Assembly (NCBI RefSeq): GCF_958298935.1
Contig: NC_084933.1
Span: forward strand, 45,001-109,000
DNA from: Phragmites australis
Taxonomy: Eukaryota; Streptophyta; Magnoliopsida; Poales; Poaceae
DNA length: 64,000 nucleotides
Direction of reading: 5' to 3'
Below the pieces are notes generated by a model. That model saw only the letters and a program-made list of their open reading frames with translations, was not told where the DNA came from and did no database searches. Every line of letters starts with the position of its first letter. The first letter of the stretch is position 1. This document shows positions 34,636 through 45,781 of the stretch, piece by piece. Position numbers and translations under genes: made by a program.

Positions 34636-35139
34636 GAATGTACGATGCAAGTCGTGTGAGCTGAGTACAAGAACGACGTGGAGAGTTTCCTGGTAGTAGC
34701 CGCAATGCACAAGTCAAATACACAGTCTCAATACATGTGTTGTCCATTCGTCAATTGTGAGAACAAGAAGCAGTTCTCCACCACCCAGCAGATACATTCC
34801 CACTTGATTCCAAGGGGCTTTATGACTAGCTATACCCATTGGACCGAGTACGGTGAAGCTGAGATCGTACAGGAAGGGCAATACATTGGAAGAGAAGACA
34901 AAGACATGTGCACCGATATGCCGGTCAACAAATACATCGGTATGCTGCCTGCCAGAGATACATTGGCTGATGGTGATCTAGAGGAGATGTTGGCCGATGC
35001 TAACATCGATGATCTGGAGGAGATGTTGCGCGATGGGGAGGGGAACTTCAGCAATGAAAGAGAGTTTCAAAAGTTCCAGCGTATGGTAGAGGACTTTAAA
35101 ACACCATTGTTCCCAGGCTGTGAGAAGGAGCACACATAG
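34636..35139 (+). pseudogene. TNP2-type CACTA transposase, N-terminal Transpos_assoc domain only
   Basis: The frame ending at 35139 encodes KNDVESFLVVAAMH, QYMCCPFVNCENKKQF, IHSHLIPRGFMTSYTHW and TEYGEAE. The C-x-C/N pattern plus HLI..GFM..Y..W..HGE-like end matches the transposase-associated domain at the N-terminus of CACTA TNP2 proteins. Acidic EEMLADANIDDLEEML and ending PLFPGCEKEHT also fit. A TGA precedes the domain and a TAG ends it, and the retrotransposon at 35245 removes any continuation. The catalytic transposase core is absent. This is the gene remnant that identifies the outer element as En/Spm-like. Confidence 0.75.
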
Positions 35140-35244
35140 TTGCGTACTGTGCTAGCAGGACATGTTGACTCCTGAGTATACATAAAAGATCATATCGGTT
35201 GAACCTTGATATACACATGCACTGATCCCTTCGCCTAACGATAC

Positions 35245-36154
35245 TGTTGGGGGGAAAATAAACCAGCCTGAGGATAATGGTCAAAGATCACCATCCAGGT
35301 CCCTCCGGAGCCTTGATCTCCGAACCCTCTATTAAAAGCTCTATCTCCGATATCATTAGATCCTTTCACGGTACCCTTCACACCTACGAAGCCCTCCCTT
35401 GGCTTCGCAGGTACGGCCTCCCGAAGCCTTCCAAAACACGGCCTCCCGAAGCCTCGGTCCTCCAAAGCTTCGACCTCCCTAAGTCCCGACCCTCCGGGGT
35501 CCCACTTTCCAACGTCTACACCTCCTTGTTCTATGCCTCCCGAGGCCCCCGCCTCGGGATGTCCAGGCCACCTTCATAACGGCAGCGAGTTGAGTCTGTA
35601 GGCCCTGGGAAGATCTACTGAGAGGGGAGCACCGGTCGTGCTTTGCTAGCAAGGAAGTGACCGACTTTAAAAGCCTAGGCTGAATAGACGCCACTCTGAC
35701 ACCTCAGCATGATGAGGGCTATCCTGACACCCCTAACAGTGCGGCACCGGGCCGCAATTTGCCATCGGCTCGCCCCCTTCAGGGGGCAGGCACCACGATA
35801 GTTACTACGGTGGATATTTATCTCCTCGATAGGGTAGAAAGTAGTTATCCGGGATAAGGTCTAGTAATTCGGTCAGATCCTAGATATTTGTACATTATGA
35901 TAACTTGTACGTTAAGCTACACATGGCCCTATAAATAGGGGGCCATGGTCATCTGGGCGGAGAAGAGGGCTAGACGGACACAGAACACGCATCACAGCGA
36001 ACCTGTGATACTCCCCCCAGATCAATCCATTTTTTCTACCATCAATACATTCGTGGTTCTCCTTCCTCTTAAACTTCATCTCCGAGCCTGAGTCTCCTCC
36101 TTAGAAGAAACTCTCGCCGTACTTGTTGGAGCAAGACAAACTCTTGCTCCAACA
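35245..36154 (+). repeat. 5' LTR (910 bp)
   Basis: TGTTGG...CCAACA termini. Contains CTATAAATAGGG near 35930 as a TATA box. Highly similar to 42006-42892 over its length. The CCTCCCGAAGCCT-like motif recurs in U3. Confidence 0.9.
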
Positions 36155-36155
36155 G

Positions 36156-36173
36156 TGGCGCCATCCGTGGGGA
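36156..36173 (+). promoter_or_regulatory. primer-binding site
   Basis: TGGCGCCATCCGTGGGGA begins one base after the LTR end, the standard place for minus-strand priming. The TGGCGCC start is of the tRNA-Asp-like type used by many Tat/Athila-lineage elements; the exact tRNA is inferred. Confidence 0.8.
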
Positions 36174-36229
36174 CTCGAACACAGAAGTGCTAAGAGAGCT
36201 AGGAATCCACTAGGAAAAACACCAGAGAA

Positions 36230-37150
36230 TTGGCTAAAGCCGCCATACCCACCGTTGCAAGCATGCGACCATATGCATGGCTGTCTCAGCCATACGCACC
36301 GTATGCATGCTCCAGCCCCGCTGCCATGTGGGACGGCGTTCCTCTGACCTTGGCCAACCCAGAACCATGGGTCGATATAGGAACTCCAGACGGCGCAGAG
36401 GCCTTCCAGCCCCTGCACAACGAATACCTCACTGCCTCAGGAGAGGACGCGGCCGAAGCCATAGCCAAGCAGGCCGCCTTCCAATGGTTCTGGGCGGTCC
36501 AACCCAGGAATGCTCCCAAGTGGGCTTGGTCCCCAGGTATCCCGTTCGACCACACCTGGGATACCCCGAGTGATCCAACATCTTCGGAAAGTCTGTCCAC
36601 CCAGCGCCGTCCTTGGGCCCCTCAAGTAAGAAAGGGTTCCAAGGAGATGGAGGGCTCCGGGGGGTGTGGACACCACCAGCGCCTCCGATGCCGCCCTCGC
36701 AATGCCAACTGCGCAGGGAACTCCAAGCCAGCCTCATCCGGGGAGGCATAGTCAGAATCACTTCGGCTCCAAAAGCCGGTTCACCGGGCGGCCTCGATGG
36801 TCTCCCAAGGGGGAAAGAAACCCTGGGGAAACCACAGGCTCCGGGGTACACCACCTTCGGCAGAGACCCCAATGATAACTCCAAGCTCTGGTGCCCCTGG
36901 AGGCACACGGGTGCTTCCTGCATGGACCAGGGCACGGCCACAACACCAACGACTGTCGCACCCTCATGACCTTCTGAGAGGAATACCTCAGAAGGCAAGC
37001 AGAATACCTGGCCATAAAAGGAGCCGGCAAAGGACGACACAGAGTTCGGAGGCCTGGGGCAAACTCCCGGGCGAATCCCCGGCCCCTCAACCTTGCACCA
37101 TCACCGCCAACCCTACTACCAACGATACCATACCCAGCAACGAGAACTAA
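36230..37150 (+). pseudogene. decayed gag-like region of the non-autonomous element
   Basis: A 173-codon frame to 36751 encodes PEPWVDIGTPDGAEAFQPLH and KQAAFQWFWAVQPRNAPKWA, not clearly any known capsid. Further on, 36890-36990 encodes CPWRHTGASCMDQGHGHN and then TNDCRTL across a frameshift. This resembles the C..H....H....C zinc-knuckle and DCRTL end of Tat-type gag. I infer a degenerated gag that may only supply packaging signals. Many overlapping frames exist because of high GC. Confidence 0.45.
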
Positions 37151-37162
37151 GTCGGGGACACA

Positions 37163-37375
37163 CCGTCGCCAGGCTCCGGACGAAGTACCTCCGGAGCTGG
37201 GCAACAGCTAGGGGCCGAGAAGGTCAAGGAACATCTCTCTCGACCAGCCTTCGACCACGCCTCCCACGTGCCGCCGTCAGGCTCCGGACGGATTACCTCC
37301 GGAGCCGGGCAATGGCTAAAGGCTGAGGGGGTCAAGCACCGCCTCTCCCAGCCTAGCCACATGCTTTGAGGCCAC
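37163..37375 (+). repeat. tandem array 1: two 108-bp units
   Basis: AGGCTCCGGACG...TACCTCCGGAGC at 37171 recurs at 37279, 108 bp apart. This unit is the same as in the larger array at 39590-40545, so one repeat family brackets the two other arrays. Confidence 0.8.
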
Positions 37376-37689
37376 CAAGCCTCACAATAGATGCCTTATT
37401 CCTACCAAGGTACACCCACTATTAACTACCCAGTAGTTTACCTAGTGATCCATCTTTCATGCGGCAAAGTTAGAGTCTATTGGCGGCCTCCAACCATATT
37501 GTTAGAAGTCTTTTGCAATAGATAGCTACTAAGTAGATGCAGTAGAACTTAAGTTACATTCTCATCTAGCATGAGTAGTTGTTTAACCTAGCTATATTCC
37601 ATGCTACAAATAGCTTCTTGTTACCAACAGTAGACTGCAAAACATAGCTAGTATAACCATGCAAAATCCCTGCACTCCCGCAGACGCAT

Positions 37690-38610
37690 CGTGCCTAGGT
37701 CACCTGGGGGGCGGATCTGCCTAGGTTTCCTGGAAGGCATTGTGTGGCCTCAGAAGTGTAGTTTCCATGTATCAAGGGATTTCCTTGATAGACCGTGTTG
37801 TGGCGCCACCCGTAGGACATCTTCGGGTGGCGTGACAAGCCCATGCACCAGTAAGCATCGCTTGCCTAAACCCAAGGTCACCTGAAAAGGTTTCCCAGAA
37901 GGTAGACTTTGCCCTGGTAGGAAGTGGAGCCCACACACTGCGGGCGTAGCATGCCTAAGTCACCTGGGGGGCAAGACTGCCCAGGTTTCCTGGAAGGTAT
38001 TGTGTAGCCTCGATAGTGTGTAGATGCTGGTTATCAAGGGACTTCATTGGTAATGTAGTTGCAACACCCTCGGGGGATTTCTCCGGAGGCATGACAAGCC
38101 CACGCACCAGTAAACATAGCTTGCCTAAACCCAAGGTCACCTGAAAAGGTTTCCCGAAGGGTAGGCTTTGCCCTGGTAGGAAGTCGAGCCCACACACTGC
38201 GGGCGTAGTGTGCCTAGGTCACCTGGGGGGCAAGACTGCCCAGGTGTCCTGGAAGGTACTATGTAGCTTCGATAGTGTGTGGACGCCGCATATCAGGGGG
38301 TTGTCCTAATGCGAGGATGCGGTGCTCTGAGAAATGCTGTCGCAAGGAATCCTCTCTGCACGACATGCTTATATATCGCGGGCGCCGCTAATGCCTAGGT
38401 CACCTGCAAGGCAGATTATGCCCAGAGTGCCCTGGAAGGCATTGCATATCTTCAGTCATATAAATGCCATGCGCCAGGGCACATCCTTGGCGGACAGTGT
38501 TGCGGTGCACCCCGGGCGTTTCCCTAGGAGCACAACATGCCTACACATCACGGGCGTAGCATGCCTAGGTCACCGAAAAGGCAAGACTGCCTAGGTTTTT
38601 TGGAAGGTAT
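37690..38610 (+). repeat. tandem array 2: five units of about 170-260 bp
   Basis: Units begin at TGCCTAGGTCACCTG-like sequence near 37692, 37951, 38210, 38392 and 38561. The first two intervals are 259 bp; the later units are shorter by internal deletion. Each holds CTGCC(C/T)AGGTTTCCTGGAAG-type text. Confidence 0.85.
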
Positions 38611-38639
38611 TGTGTAGGGCCTTCAACATTAATACATGC

Positions 38640-39200
38640 CAAGGAACCTTACAAAACCTCCGGCAAAGATGGAGAGCCTTTTCCAAACCTCTGCACAACG
38701 GAGAGTTTTTACAAACCTCCGGCAAAAACGGAGAGTTTTACAAAACCTCCGACAAAAATGGAAAACCTTACAAAACCTTCGGCGAAAACGGAGAGCCTTT
38801 TCCAAACCTCCGTACAACAGGGAGTTTTTACAAACCTCCGAAAAAAACAGAGAGATTTTACAAAACCTCTGACAAAAATGGAAAACCTTACAAAACCTCT
38901 GGCAAAAACGAAGAGCCTTTTCCAAACCTCCGCACAACGGAGAGCTTTTTCAAACCTTCGGCAAAAACGGAGAGCTTTACAAAACCTCCAGTGAGAACAG
39001 AGAGCTTTTACAAAACCTTCGGTAAAAATGGAGAGCTTTACCAAACCTCCGGTAAGAACGGAGAACTTTATCAAACCTCCGGTAAAAACAGAGAACTCTA
39101 CCAAACCTCTGGTGAAAACGGAGAGCTTTACCAAACATCCGGTAAAAACGAAGAGCTTTTTCAAACCTCCACACAACGGAGAGCCTTATAAAACATCCAC
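38640..39200 (+). repeat. tandem array 3: 30-bp units, open on both strands
   Basis: A run of 30-bp units such as GGTAAAAACGGAGAGCTTTA then CCAAACCTCC. The last five units (about 39022-39170) are the most regular; earlier ones vary in length. Because 30 is divisible by 3, plus-strand translation repeats a 10-residue unit, GKNGELYQTS. Protein function is doubtful, but the frame is open for 193 codons. Confidence 0.85.
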
Positions 39201-39589
39201 ACCATGGAGAGACTTCCAAAAACCCTCGCGAATGGGATGTTTTCCGAGAACTCCGTCGGGCGAAAAGGTTCTGAAAAGACCTAACAGGAAGAGTACCCCG
39301 GCATCTTGAAGGCTAATGCCTCCGTGCCGAAGGGGTACAAATCCCGCTAGCCTCTAAAAAGGCATAGCAAACAAATCAAAGGGGTATAAAAATCCCCCTC
39401 CCTACAGGGAAAGGTATGATCACATGACTCAAACATGTATGGTAAAAGGTAACAACATTACCCTACCATCTCCTCCGAAAACTCCTTTTACATGATTTTT
39501 TATGAGGGTTATACTAACATTTAACAAAAGCCTGCGCCTTATAGCACAGGAAAGATAGTGGAACCCCTGACTATCCATTGCAGAGACAG

Positions 39590-40545
39590 CAAGGCTGGGT
39601 AGCGGCTAAGGACCGAGGGGGTCGCGGACCCTCTCTTCCGCCCGGCCTTCGGCTTCGCCTCCGACGCACCATCGCCAGGCTCTGGACGGAATACCTCCAG
39701 AGCCAGGCAGCAGCTAAAGGCCGAGGGGGTCGCGGACCCTCTCTTTCGCCCGGCCTTCGGCTTCGCCTCCGATGCACCATTGCCAGTCTTCGTACGGAAT
39801 ACCTCCAGAGCCAGGCAGCGGCTAAGGGCTGAGGGTTCACAGACCCTCTCTTTCGCCCAGCCTTCGGCGTCGCCATGCTTCAGATGGAATACCTCCAGAG
39901 CTGGGCAGCGGCTAAGGGCCGAGGGGGTCGCAGACCCTCTCTTCTGCTCGGCCTTCGGCTTCACCTCCGATGCGCCGTGGCTAGGCTCCGGATAGAATAC
40001 CTCTGGAGCTGGGCAGCGGCTAAGGGCCGAGGGGGTCACGGACCCTCTCTTCCACCCGGCCTTCGGCTTCACCTCCGATGCGTCGTCGCCAGGCTCCGGA
40101 CAGAATACCTCTGGAGCCAGGCAGTGGCTAAGGGCCGAGGGGGTCACGGACCCTCTCTTCCGCCCGGCCTTCGGCTTCACCTGTGATGCGCCGTCGCCAG
40201 GCTTCGGACGCAATACCTCCAGAGCCGGGCAGTGGGTAAGGGCTGAGGGGGTCGTGGACCCTCTCTTCTGCGTGACTTTCAGCTTCACCTCCGATGCGCT
40301 ATCGCCAGGCTCTGGATGAAATACCTCCAAAGCCGAGTAGCGGCTAAGGGACGAGGGGGTCGTGGACCCTCTCTTCCGCCTGGCCTTTGGCTCTGCCTCC
40401 GACGCGCCATCGCCAGGCTCCAACGAAATACCTCCGGAGCCGGGCAGCAGCTAAGGGCCGAGGGGGCCGTGGACCGCCTCTCTTGCCTAGCCTTTGGCTG
40501 CGCCTCTAACACATCATCGCCCTCAACCCGGGTAGTTGCTAAGGA
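39590..40545 (+). repeat. tandem array 4: about nine 108-bp units
   Basis: Starts of the AGGCTC(C/T)GGA core lie near 39676, 39784, 39982, 40090, 40198, 40306 and 40415, mostly 108 bp apart. Each unit has CGGCTAAGGGCCGAGGGGGT and GGACCCTCTCTTCCGCC. 108 bp equals 36 codons, so the minus strand stays open for 294 codons with a 36-residue repeat (GDGASEVKPKAGRKRGS within). No recognised protein domain. Confidence 0.85.
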
Positions 40546-42005
40546 ACCCGAAGGGTCAAGGACCACCTCTGGAGCTCATCTCCAAAGGTTCCAGAGGGAC
40601 TTCGCTGAGTTAGAAATCTAGAACAAATTAGGAAGGAGTACGCTGTGACCAGAGATGACGAGATCACCACTACTCCACCCGGTTCTCCTTAGCTACCCTA
40701 CGTATCCATCGGTCATCATAAAAATTAGCCATCGCCTTCGAAAGTGATGAAGAAGTACAGTTTGGAGGCACGAAAGCACGCACGCATGCTGCCACCTATT
40801 CGGAAGGTCCTCTCACATTCCGATACGGAAAGAGACACGACCGTTCCCGAAGACCCACGTTATATTATTAAACAACCAGTACATCCAGGGGATACAAACT
40901 AAAACAACCGTACAAAAATTTCCACCAAGAAGATGGATTCCAACGGAGCAAAACAAGGTGAGAAAGAGTACAAGGTGACTAAGTCCTTCCGTGACATGGG
41001 TATATCACGGCGTCACCAAGTACGCCATCCCGGTGACCGCCTTCACCTCCTACGGGTCCTGGCTAGGGCCACACATGAGACGGCGTATGCGCCTCATCTG
41101 TGGCCTGCCATTGCGGAAGTCGATATAGTAGCTGGCTCCCGAGCTGCCGGAGGACACTGAGGGGTCCGAGGAGGTCACCGAAAAGGCCCTCTCCCTCGCC
41201 TTCCCGACCTCTTCCTGCTTTGCCACCAGGCCCATTGACGCCGGTTCACTCTCCCTTCATAGGAGATCCTAGTCGATCTCCTCATCATCATCGGAGATAT
41301 CAATGATCTCGACAGGCATGCCCTCCCTGGCAAAAGGTCAAGCCAAAGCGGCGGACAACCGCCTCCCTTGCAAAGGAGGAAGTTGTTTCGCCTCCGACGC
41401 CTCTACCGACGACCGAAACAACCCGGGTCCTGAAGGAGCCGTCGAGATCATCGATGTCTCCAAGGAGGATGAGGAGGAAGACGATGCCATACTCAAGTCA
41501 AGGTTAACTGTTTGCTCATGGGCTATGGAGACTCCAACCGGGTAACCTTGGCTTTATCCCGAGCCACACAGCCACGTAGGTCCAGAAGATGAAGTTGGAC
41601 AAACGTCGTCGTGTCCTCCCATTAAAACTCCTAGGGGAGGGGGCCGTGGCCATATCCGGTTTCCCTACAGCATGTGGCAGCACTCCACAACGAAATGCCT
41701 CATTTTCTTGCACGGACGTCCCGTCATATTGATGATCCAAACCCCTTTCGACACGTGACAGGATCGCAGGCACAAGACCCTAGCGATCCCTCGCATTATC
41801 CAGTCAGAACGCAATAGTGGCACGTCTTGTCCCGCCAGGTGAACGTGTGGGATACTCCAAACCCACATGAAACCTCTACTCTGGCAACTCCGAAGGACAG
41901 AGAAATGCCACCAGGCATCCTTGACACGATACCAGGCTGGGGTTGATTGTTCCTCTGCATCCTCTCCCCCCTCCGAAACATCGGAGCCTGAGAGTGAGGG
42001 GGTAC
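40546..42005 (+). other. retrotransposon interior 3' of arrays, polypurine tract at end
   Basis: Unique sequence with short unrelated frames, for example an acidic EIIDVSKEDEEEDDAILK peptide at 41440-41500. No pol motifs. GAGTGAGGGGGTAC directly before 42006 is the polypurine tract. Confidence 0.6.
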
Positions 42006-42892
42006 TGTTGGGGGGAAAATAAACCAACCTGAGGATAACGGTCGAAGATCACCATCCAGGTCCCTCCAGAGCCTTGATATCCGAACCCTATGTTAAAAGC
42101 TCTATCACGGTACCCTTCGCACCTACAAAGCCCTCCCTTGGGTTTGCTGGTACGGCCTCCCGAAGCCTTCCAGAACATGGCTTCCTGAAGCCTCGGTCCT
42201 CCGAAGCTTCGGTCTCCCTAAGTCCCGGCCCTCCGGGGTCCCGCTTCCCAACGTCTTCACCTCCCTGTTCTATGCCTCCCGAGGCCCCAGCCTCAGGATT
42301 ATCAGGCCACCTTCCTGATGGCAGCGAGGTGAGTCAGCAGGCCTTGCAAAGATCTACCGAGAGGGGAGCACCGGTCGTGCTTTGCCTGCAAGGAAGTGAT
42401 CGGCATTAAAAGCCTAGACTGAATAGACGCTACTCTGACACCTCAGCGTGATGAGGGCTATCCTGACACCCCTGATAGTGCGGCGCCGGGCCGCAATTGG
42501 TGACTGACTCGCCCCCTTCAGAGGACAGGCACCATGATAGTTACTACGGTGGATATTTATCTCCCCGATAGGGTAGAAAGTAGTTATCCGAGATAAGGTC
42601 CAGTAATTCGATCAGATTCTAGATATTTGTACATTATGATAACTTGTACATCAAGCTACACACGGCCCTATAAATAGGGGACCATGGTCATCTGGGCAGA
42701 GAAGAGGGCTAGACGGACACAGAACACGCATCACAGCGAACCTGTGATACTTCCCCCAGATTGATCCATTTTTCATACCATAAATACATTCGTGGTGTTC
42801 CTTCCTCTTAAACTTCATCTCAAGCTTGAGTCTCCTCCTTAGAAGATACTCTCGCCGTACTTGCTGGAGCAAGGCGAATTCTTGCTCCAGCA
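42006..42892 (+). repeat. 3' LTR (887 bp)
   Basis: Near-identical organisation to 35245-36154, with small deletions (for example in the block near 42090) and scattered substitutions. Ends TTGCTCCAGCA. Divergence from the 5' LTR can date the insertion. Confidence 0.9.
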
Positions 42893-43612
42893 AATACCAG
42901 TCGAGCTCAAGGCGAGATACGTGTCACCCTTGTGATAGCTCGAAAATTCACTAGATCAAGTAGTGGATTCATCATGATTAACTCTTTAATCATATTGGCA
43001 TGGCCATACACTTTCTCAATCCAACTACCTCGTGGGGCCTAGAGATATCTCTCCCATTATTATGGAGGGATAAATTCCATCTTCATCGGTCGTACCCCAC
43101 GACATGTTCCATGACAAACCCAAAAACTACCTTTATGGCTACCTAGTTATGGAATAGCGTTTGGCAGCCTCAAAGTATGCCACTATACATTCTGGGAATC
43201 AATGATGATCTCAGGTCTAAGGATCCTGCAGGTACACCATTTGAGATAACAACTGATGACACATTATAAATAACAATCCCAGCAGTATCTCAAGGTGGGT
43301 CTATTCAACATCATGTTCTCTAACGTCCACATTATTGACCTGGTATCTCTATACCTATGATCCATGAAACATGATCATCAATCAATACATGTGCTGGTCT
43401 TATATATCATCACAATGATATGCGATCAGGGATCGACTAAGAATAACATCATGAATAAACAAAGAGTTACATGAACTAGTCACATACTTGCCAATCAATG
43501 TAAACGATAGTCATTCTTGGAATAACACATTATTCGGTAGTACATGAACATATACGTGTGATACAATCATCTCTATGATTCCCTGTAGGGCATATCACCT
43601 TCCACTACTTGG
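42893..43612 (+). mobile_element. Copia-like LTR 3' part, truncated
   Basis: AT-rich sequence without coding frames ends ATGATTCCCTGTAGGGCATATCACC, recalling the ATTGCCTCTAGGGCATATTTCC tail of Angela/Maximus-type Copia LTRs in grasses. It is cut by the CACTACTT terminus at 43613. Recognition is by the tail only. Confidence 0.4.
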
Positions 43613-43910
43613 GCCGGTAGTGAAAACATTTGAGTAGCATAGCGGTTTGTTTGATTTTACTTGGAGCAGGTCATGGGTTCAAGTCTCAGTGCGCGCACAG
43701 CCAAATCAATTTTTTTTGCTCCCCGCACCCGCAGTGAAAGGGGTTTCATTACTGGTGCATATATTCGATGAACAGTGAAACCACTTTCACAGCCGGTGGA
43801 CGTTGGGCTAGCAGTTAAACAACTTTCACTGCTGGTTGTCCTATTTAGCTGGCAGTGAAGGTCCCCTTTCACTGCCTGTGGACTTCTTCAGCCGGCAGTG
43901 AAAGTCCTCC
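43613..43910 (+). repeat. left terminus of inner CACTA with subterminal repeats and tRNA-like boxes
   Basis: GGCAGTGAAAG, TTTCACTGC and variants recur about eight times. Between them, TAGCATAGCGG (43634-43644) and GGGTTCAAGTCTC (43675-43687) resemble pol III A and B boxes at a normal spacing. Short tRNA-like inserts occur in other grass CACTA ends as far as I know. No tRNA cloverleaf is present. Confidence 0.7.
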
Positions 43911-43913
43911 CTG

Positions 43914-43920
43914 TATAAAA
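43914..43920 (+). promoter_or_regulatory. TATA box of inner CACTA
   Basis: TATAAAA follows the subterminal array. A CT-rich leader (43945-44196) begins about 30 bp downstream and ends in CCCAAG before GTTAGT, a plausible first untranslated exon for the ORF at 45782. Confidence 0.6.
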
Positions 43921-44196
43921 CTACTTGACGCCTCGCGCCCTTTGACACTTAGAAAAATTTCCCCCTTTCTCGCACTCTCCATGACACCACCGTCCCCGTC
44001 CTGGAGCCCCAACCTCCCGGTGTTGGAGCCCTGATGTTGCCGTCCCCATCCCGAAGCCCCGACCTCCCTGTCTCGGAGCCCCGCCATCCCCAGAGCCTAT
44101 CGTTCCGATCCCAGAGCCCTGCCGTCCCCATCCCTGTCCTTCCTTCTCCTCTCCACCTGGGGCCACAACTTCTTCCTCTCCTTCTCCGCTCCCAAG

Positions 44197-45774
44197 GTTA
44201 GTGACGACATCTCCTGCCATCCTCCTCCTCTCCTCTCCTCTCCTCTCCTTTTGGGAGTTCCTAAATTTGTAGTGGTATTTGCCGCCCTAAGCTATTGTTG
44301 AACATCCTGCATTTGCTTGATTGTTTGCTTCCATTTTCATATTTGATGATTTGCTCCTGTTTCATTGGAATGTGATGCATTTAGTCACATTTGTAAATTA
44401 GGTACCGGTCTATGTATGGCTCTGGTATTGCTGAAATGATACTGGAGTATTAAGAAATTTAGCTCGAGGAATGGTGGCCAATGGTACACATTTGCGGTAG
44501 ATTGAAACTTTTCATTTGCAAATATCCATGGATTGAATTTTAATAGAGGAACGCGTTGATTGAATTTGTGAACTCTGGATTTCCAGTTTGGGGTGTAATG
44601 TTGGAACAAGCAAAATGTATGTTCTTGTAGGAGTGGAAGTGTTGGTGTCTGTTTGCACATTTAGCTGTAATCCTTGGCTTATGCAGTTCTGCAATCGTCA
44701 AGGGGGCAAAGGTATACAATGGAAGTTTCATGGTGTAGTTTGAAACTTTGAATGAGGAATTCTTGTCACTGTAATGCGATGCACATTATCATTTATCTGG
44801 ATGAGAATTCCTCTTGGTTAGTTTCATATTTTGATTGCTGGGGTGATAGCCATAAAATGGTAAACACTGGTACGAGTTGGGAGGGTGCTAATCGTTGGAT
44901 AGAAATGTTGGTATAAATGTTAAGGTTAAGGTAGTACTTCAATATCAAATGGTGTGTCGTAGTGGACTGGAATGTCAGGAAGGATGTATAGCATGATCTT
45001 AACTGCCATTCTGTTATGTTCTCTCAGAGGATGCTTTTGTACTTCCATTTCTGTGGGTGCATTATGTCAAGTGCTTGTGTGAACAGAACAAGGATTGAAC
45101 ATCTAATGCGATGAAGATCATGGAGCCTTATTAATGACCTTTTCTGCATATCAATTTTATATCAAAGTTGTATCTCTTGTTTTTGCATATCTTAACTGCA
45201 CTGTTTTCTTACTTGTTTTACTTTTTTGCAAATGACAAAATTGGAGAACTATTTACCATACATACGACTGCAAAGCTCGACTGGGATGATTATTACACAT
45301 GCACCTTGCACGTCTTCTCACTATCCCAGTTGAGCTTGCAGTCGTATATAATTATCTCCATAATCTGATACAGATCAATCAAATAATAGACTATTTGTTG
45401 GATGGTGGTTGCATATGATGCTGGTGACTGATTTTTGTTTTTGATTTTTGCTTTTCTTCTTTTGAAAAACAATAAAATAGTCACGATGATGATATGGCTC
45501 GAGGCTATATTTCTTTATTACTTCTAGGACTTTAGTATTGATTACCTGTTCAGAGAGGAAACATTCTTCTCAAGTCAGCATTTATGTGCAGTCCTACTAG
45601 TTCAGAGAGCAGCTTTTCTCAAGATAATGCTTTCTCTCTGAACAGGTAATCAGTATTGAAGTCCTAATAAGGCCATTTGCTAGAGCCACTGTGCCTAATA
45701 TTTTCTTGCAAGAACATTCTTTGGTGTTAGTGTGGTTTGTACTATATCATTTTTGGATATTCTTTGAAATTTAG
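44197..45774 (+). other. first intron of the CACTA RNase H1-N gene (inferred)
   Basis: Donor GT at 44197 and acceptor AG at 45773-45774 would join the CT-rich leader to GACTGCTATG. The interval is AT-rich with no coding domain. It contains the long inverted repeat at 45527-45664. Confidence 0.45.
45527..45664. repeat. near-perfect inverted repeat, arms about 48 bp, loop about 38 nt
   Basis: The left arm 45527-45574 pairs with 45613-45664. The core GATTACCTGTTCAGAGAG is matched without error and the flanking bases have few mismatches. A transcript would form a long hairpin similar in size to a small-RNA precursor or a small MITE. No TA or TTA duplication is evident at its ends. It lies in the inferred intron just before the RNase H1-N ORF. 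Confidence 0.8.
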
Positions 45775-45781
45775 GACTGCT

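Larger units (their letters stand above)
35245..42892 (+). mobile_element. complete non-autonomous LTR retrotransposon rich in tandem arrays
   Basis: The two LTRs (35245-36154 and 42006-42892) are very similar, start TGTTGGGGGG and end TGCTCCAACA or TGCTCCAGCA. A PBS follows the first and a polypurine tract precedes the second. Flanking pentamers GATAC (35240-35244) and AATAC (42893-42897) differ at one base and probably form the target duplication. The interior has a decayed gag-like region but no RT, integrase or protease. Instead there are four tandem arrays (30, 108 and about 180-260 bp units). LTR and PBS style suggest a Tat/RIRE2-type gypsy relative mobilised in trans. It inserted in the outer CACTA. 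Confidence 0.85.

Noticed and set aside
35479..35694. LTR frames rich in Pro/Ser as possible genes
   Set aside because: They lie within the LTR and recur in the second LTR with frame-breaking changes.
36429..37040. 203-codon minus-strand frame in the retrotransposon
   Set aside because: Shadow of the GC-rich gag-like region; no domain, and the plus strand carries the zinc-knuckle-like text.
38640..39200. CRISPR-like array of short repeats
   Set aside because: Units of 30 bp abut without unique spacers, lie in a eukaryotic LTR retrotransposon, and no cas genes are present.
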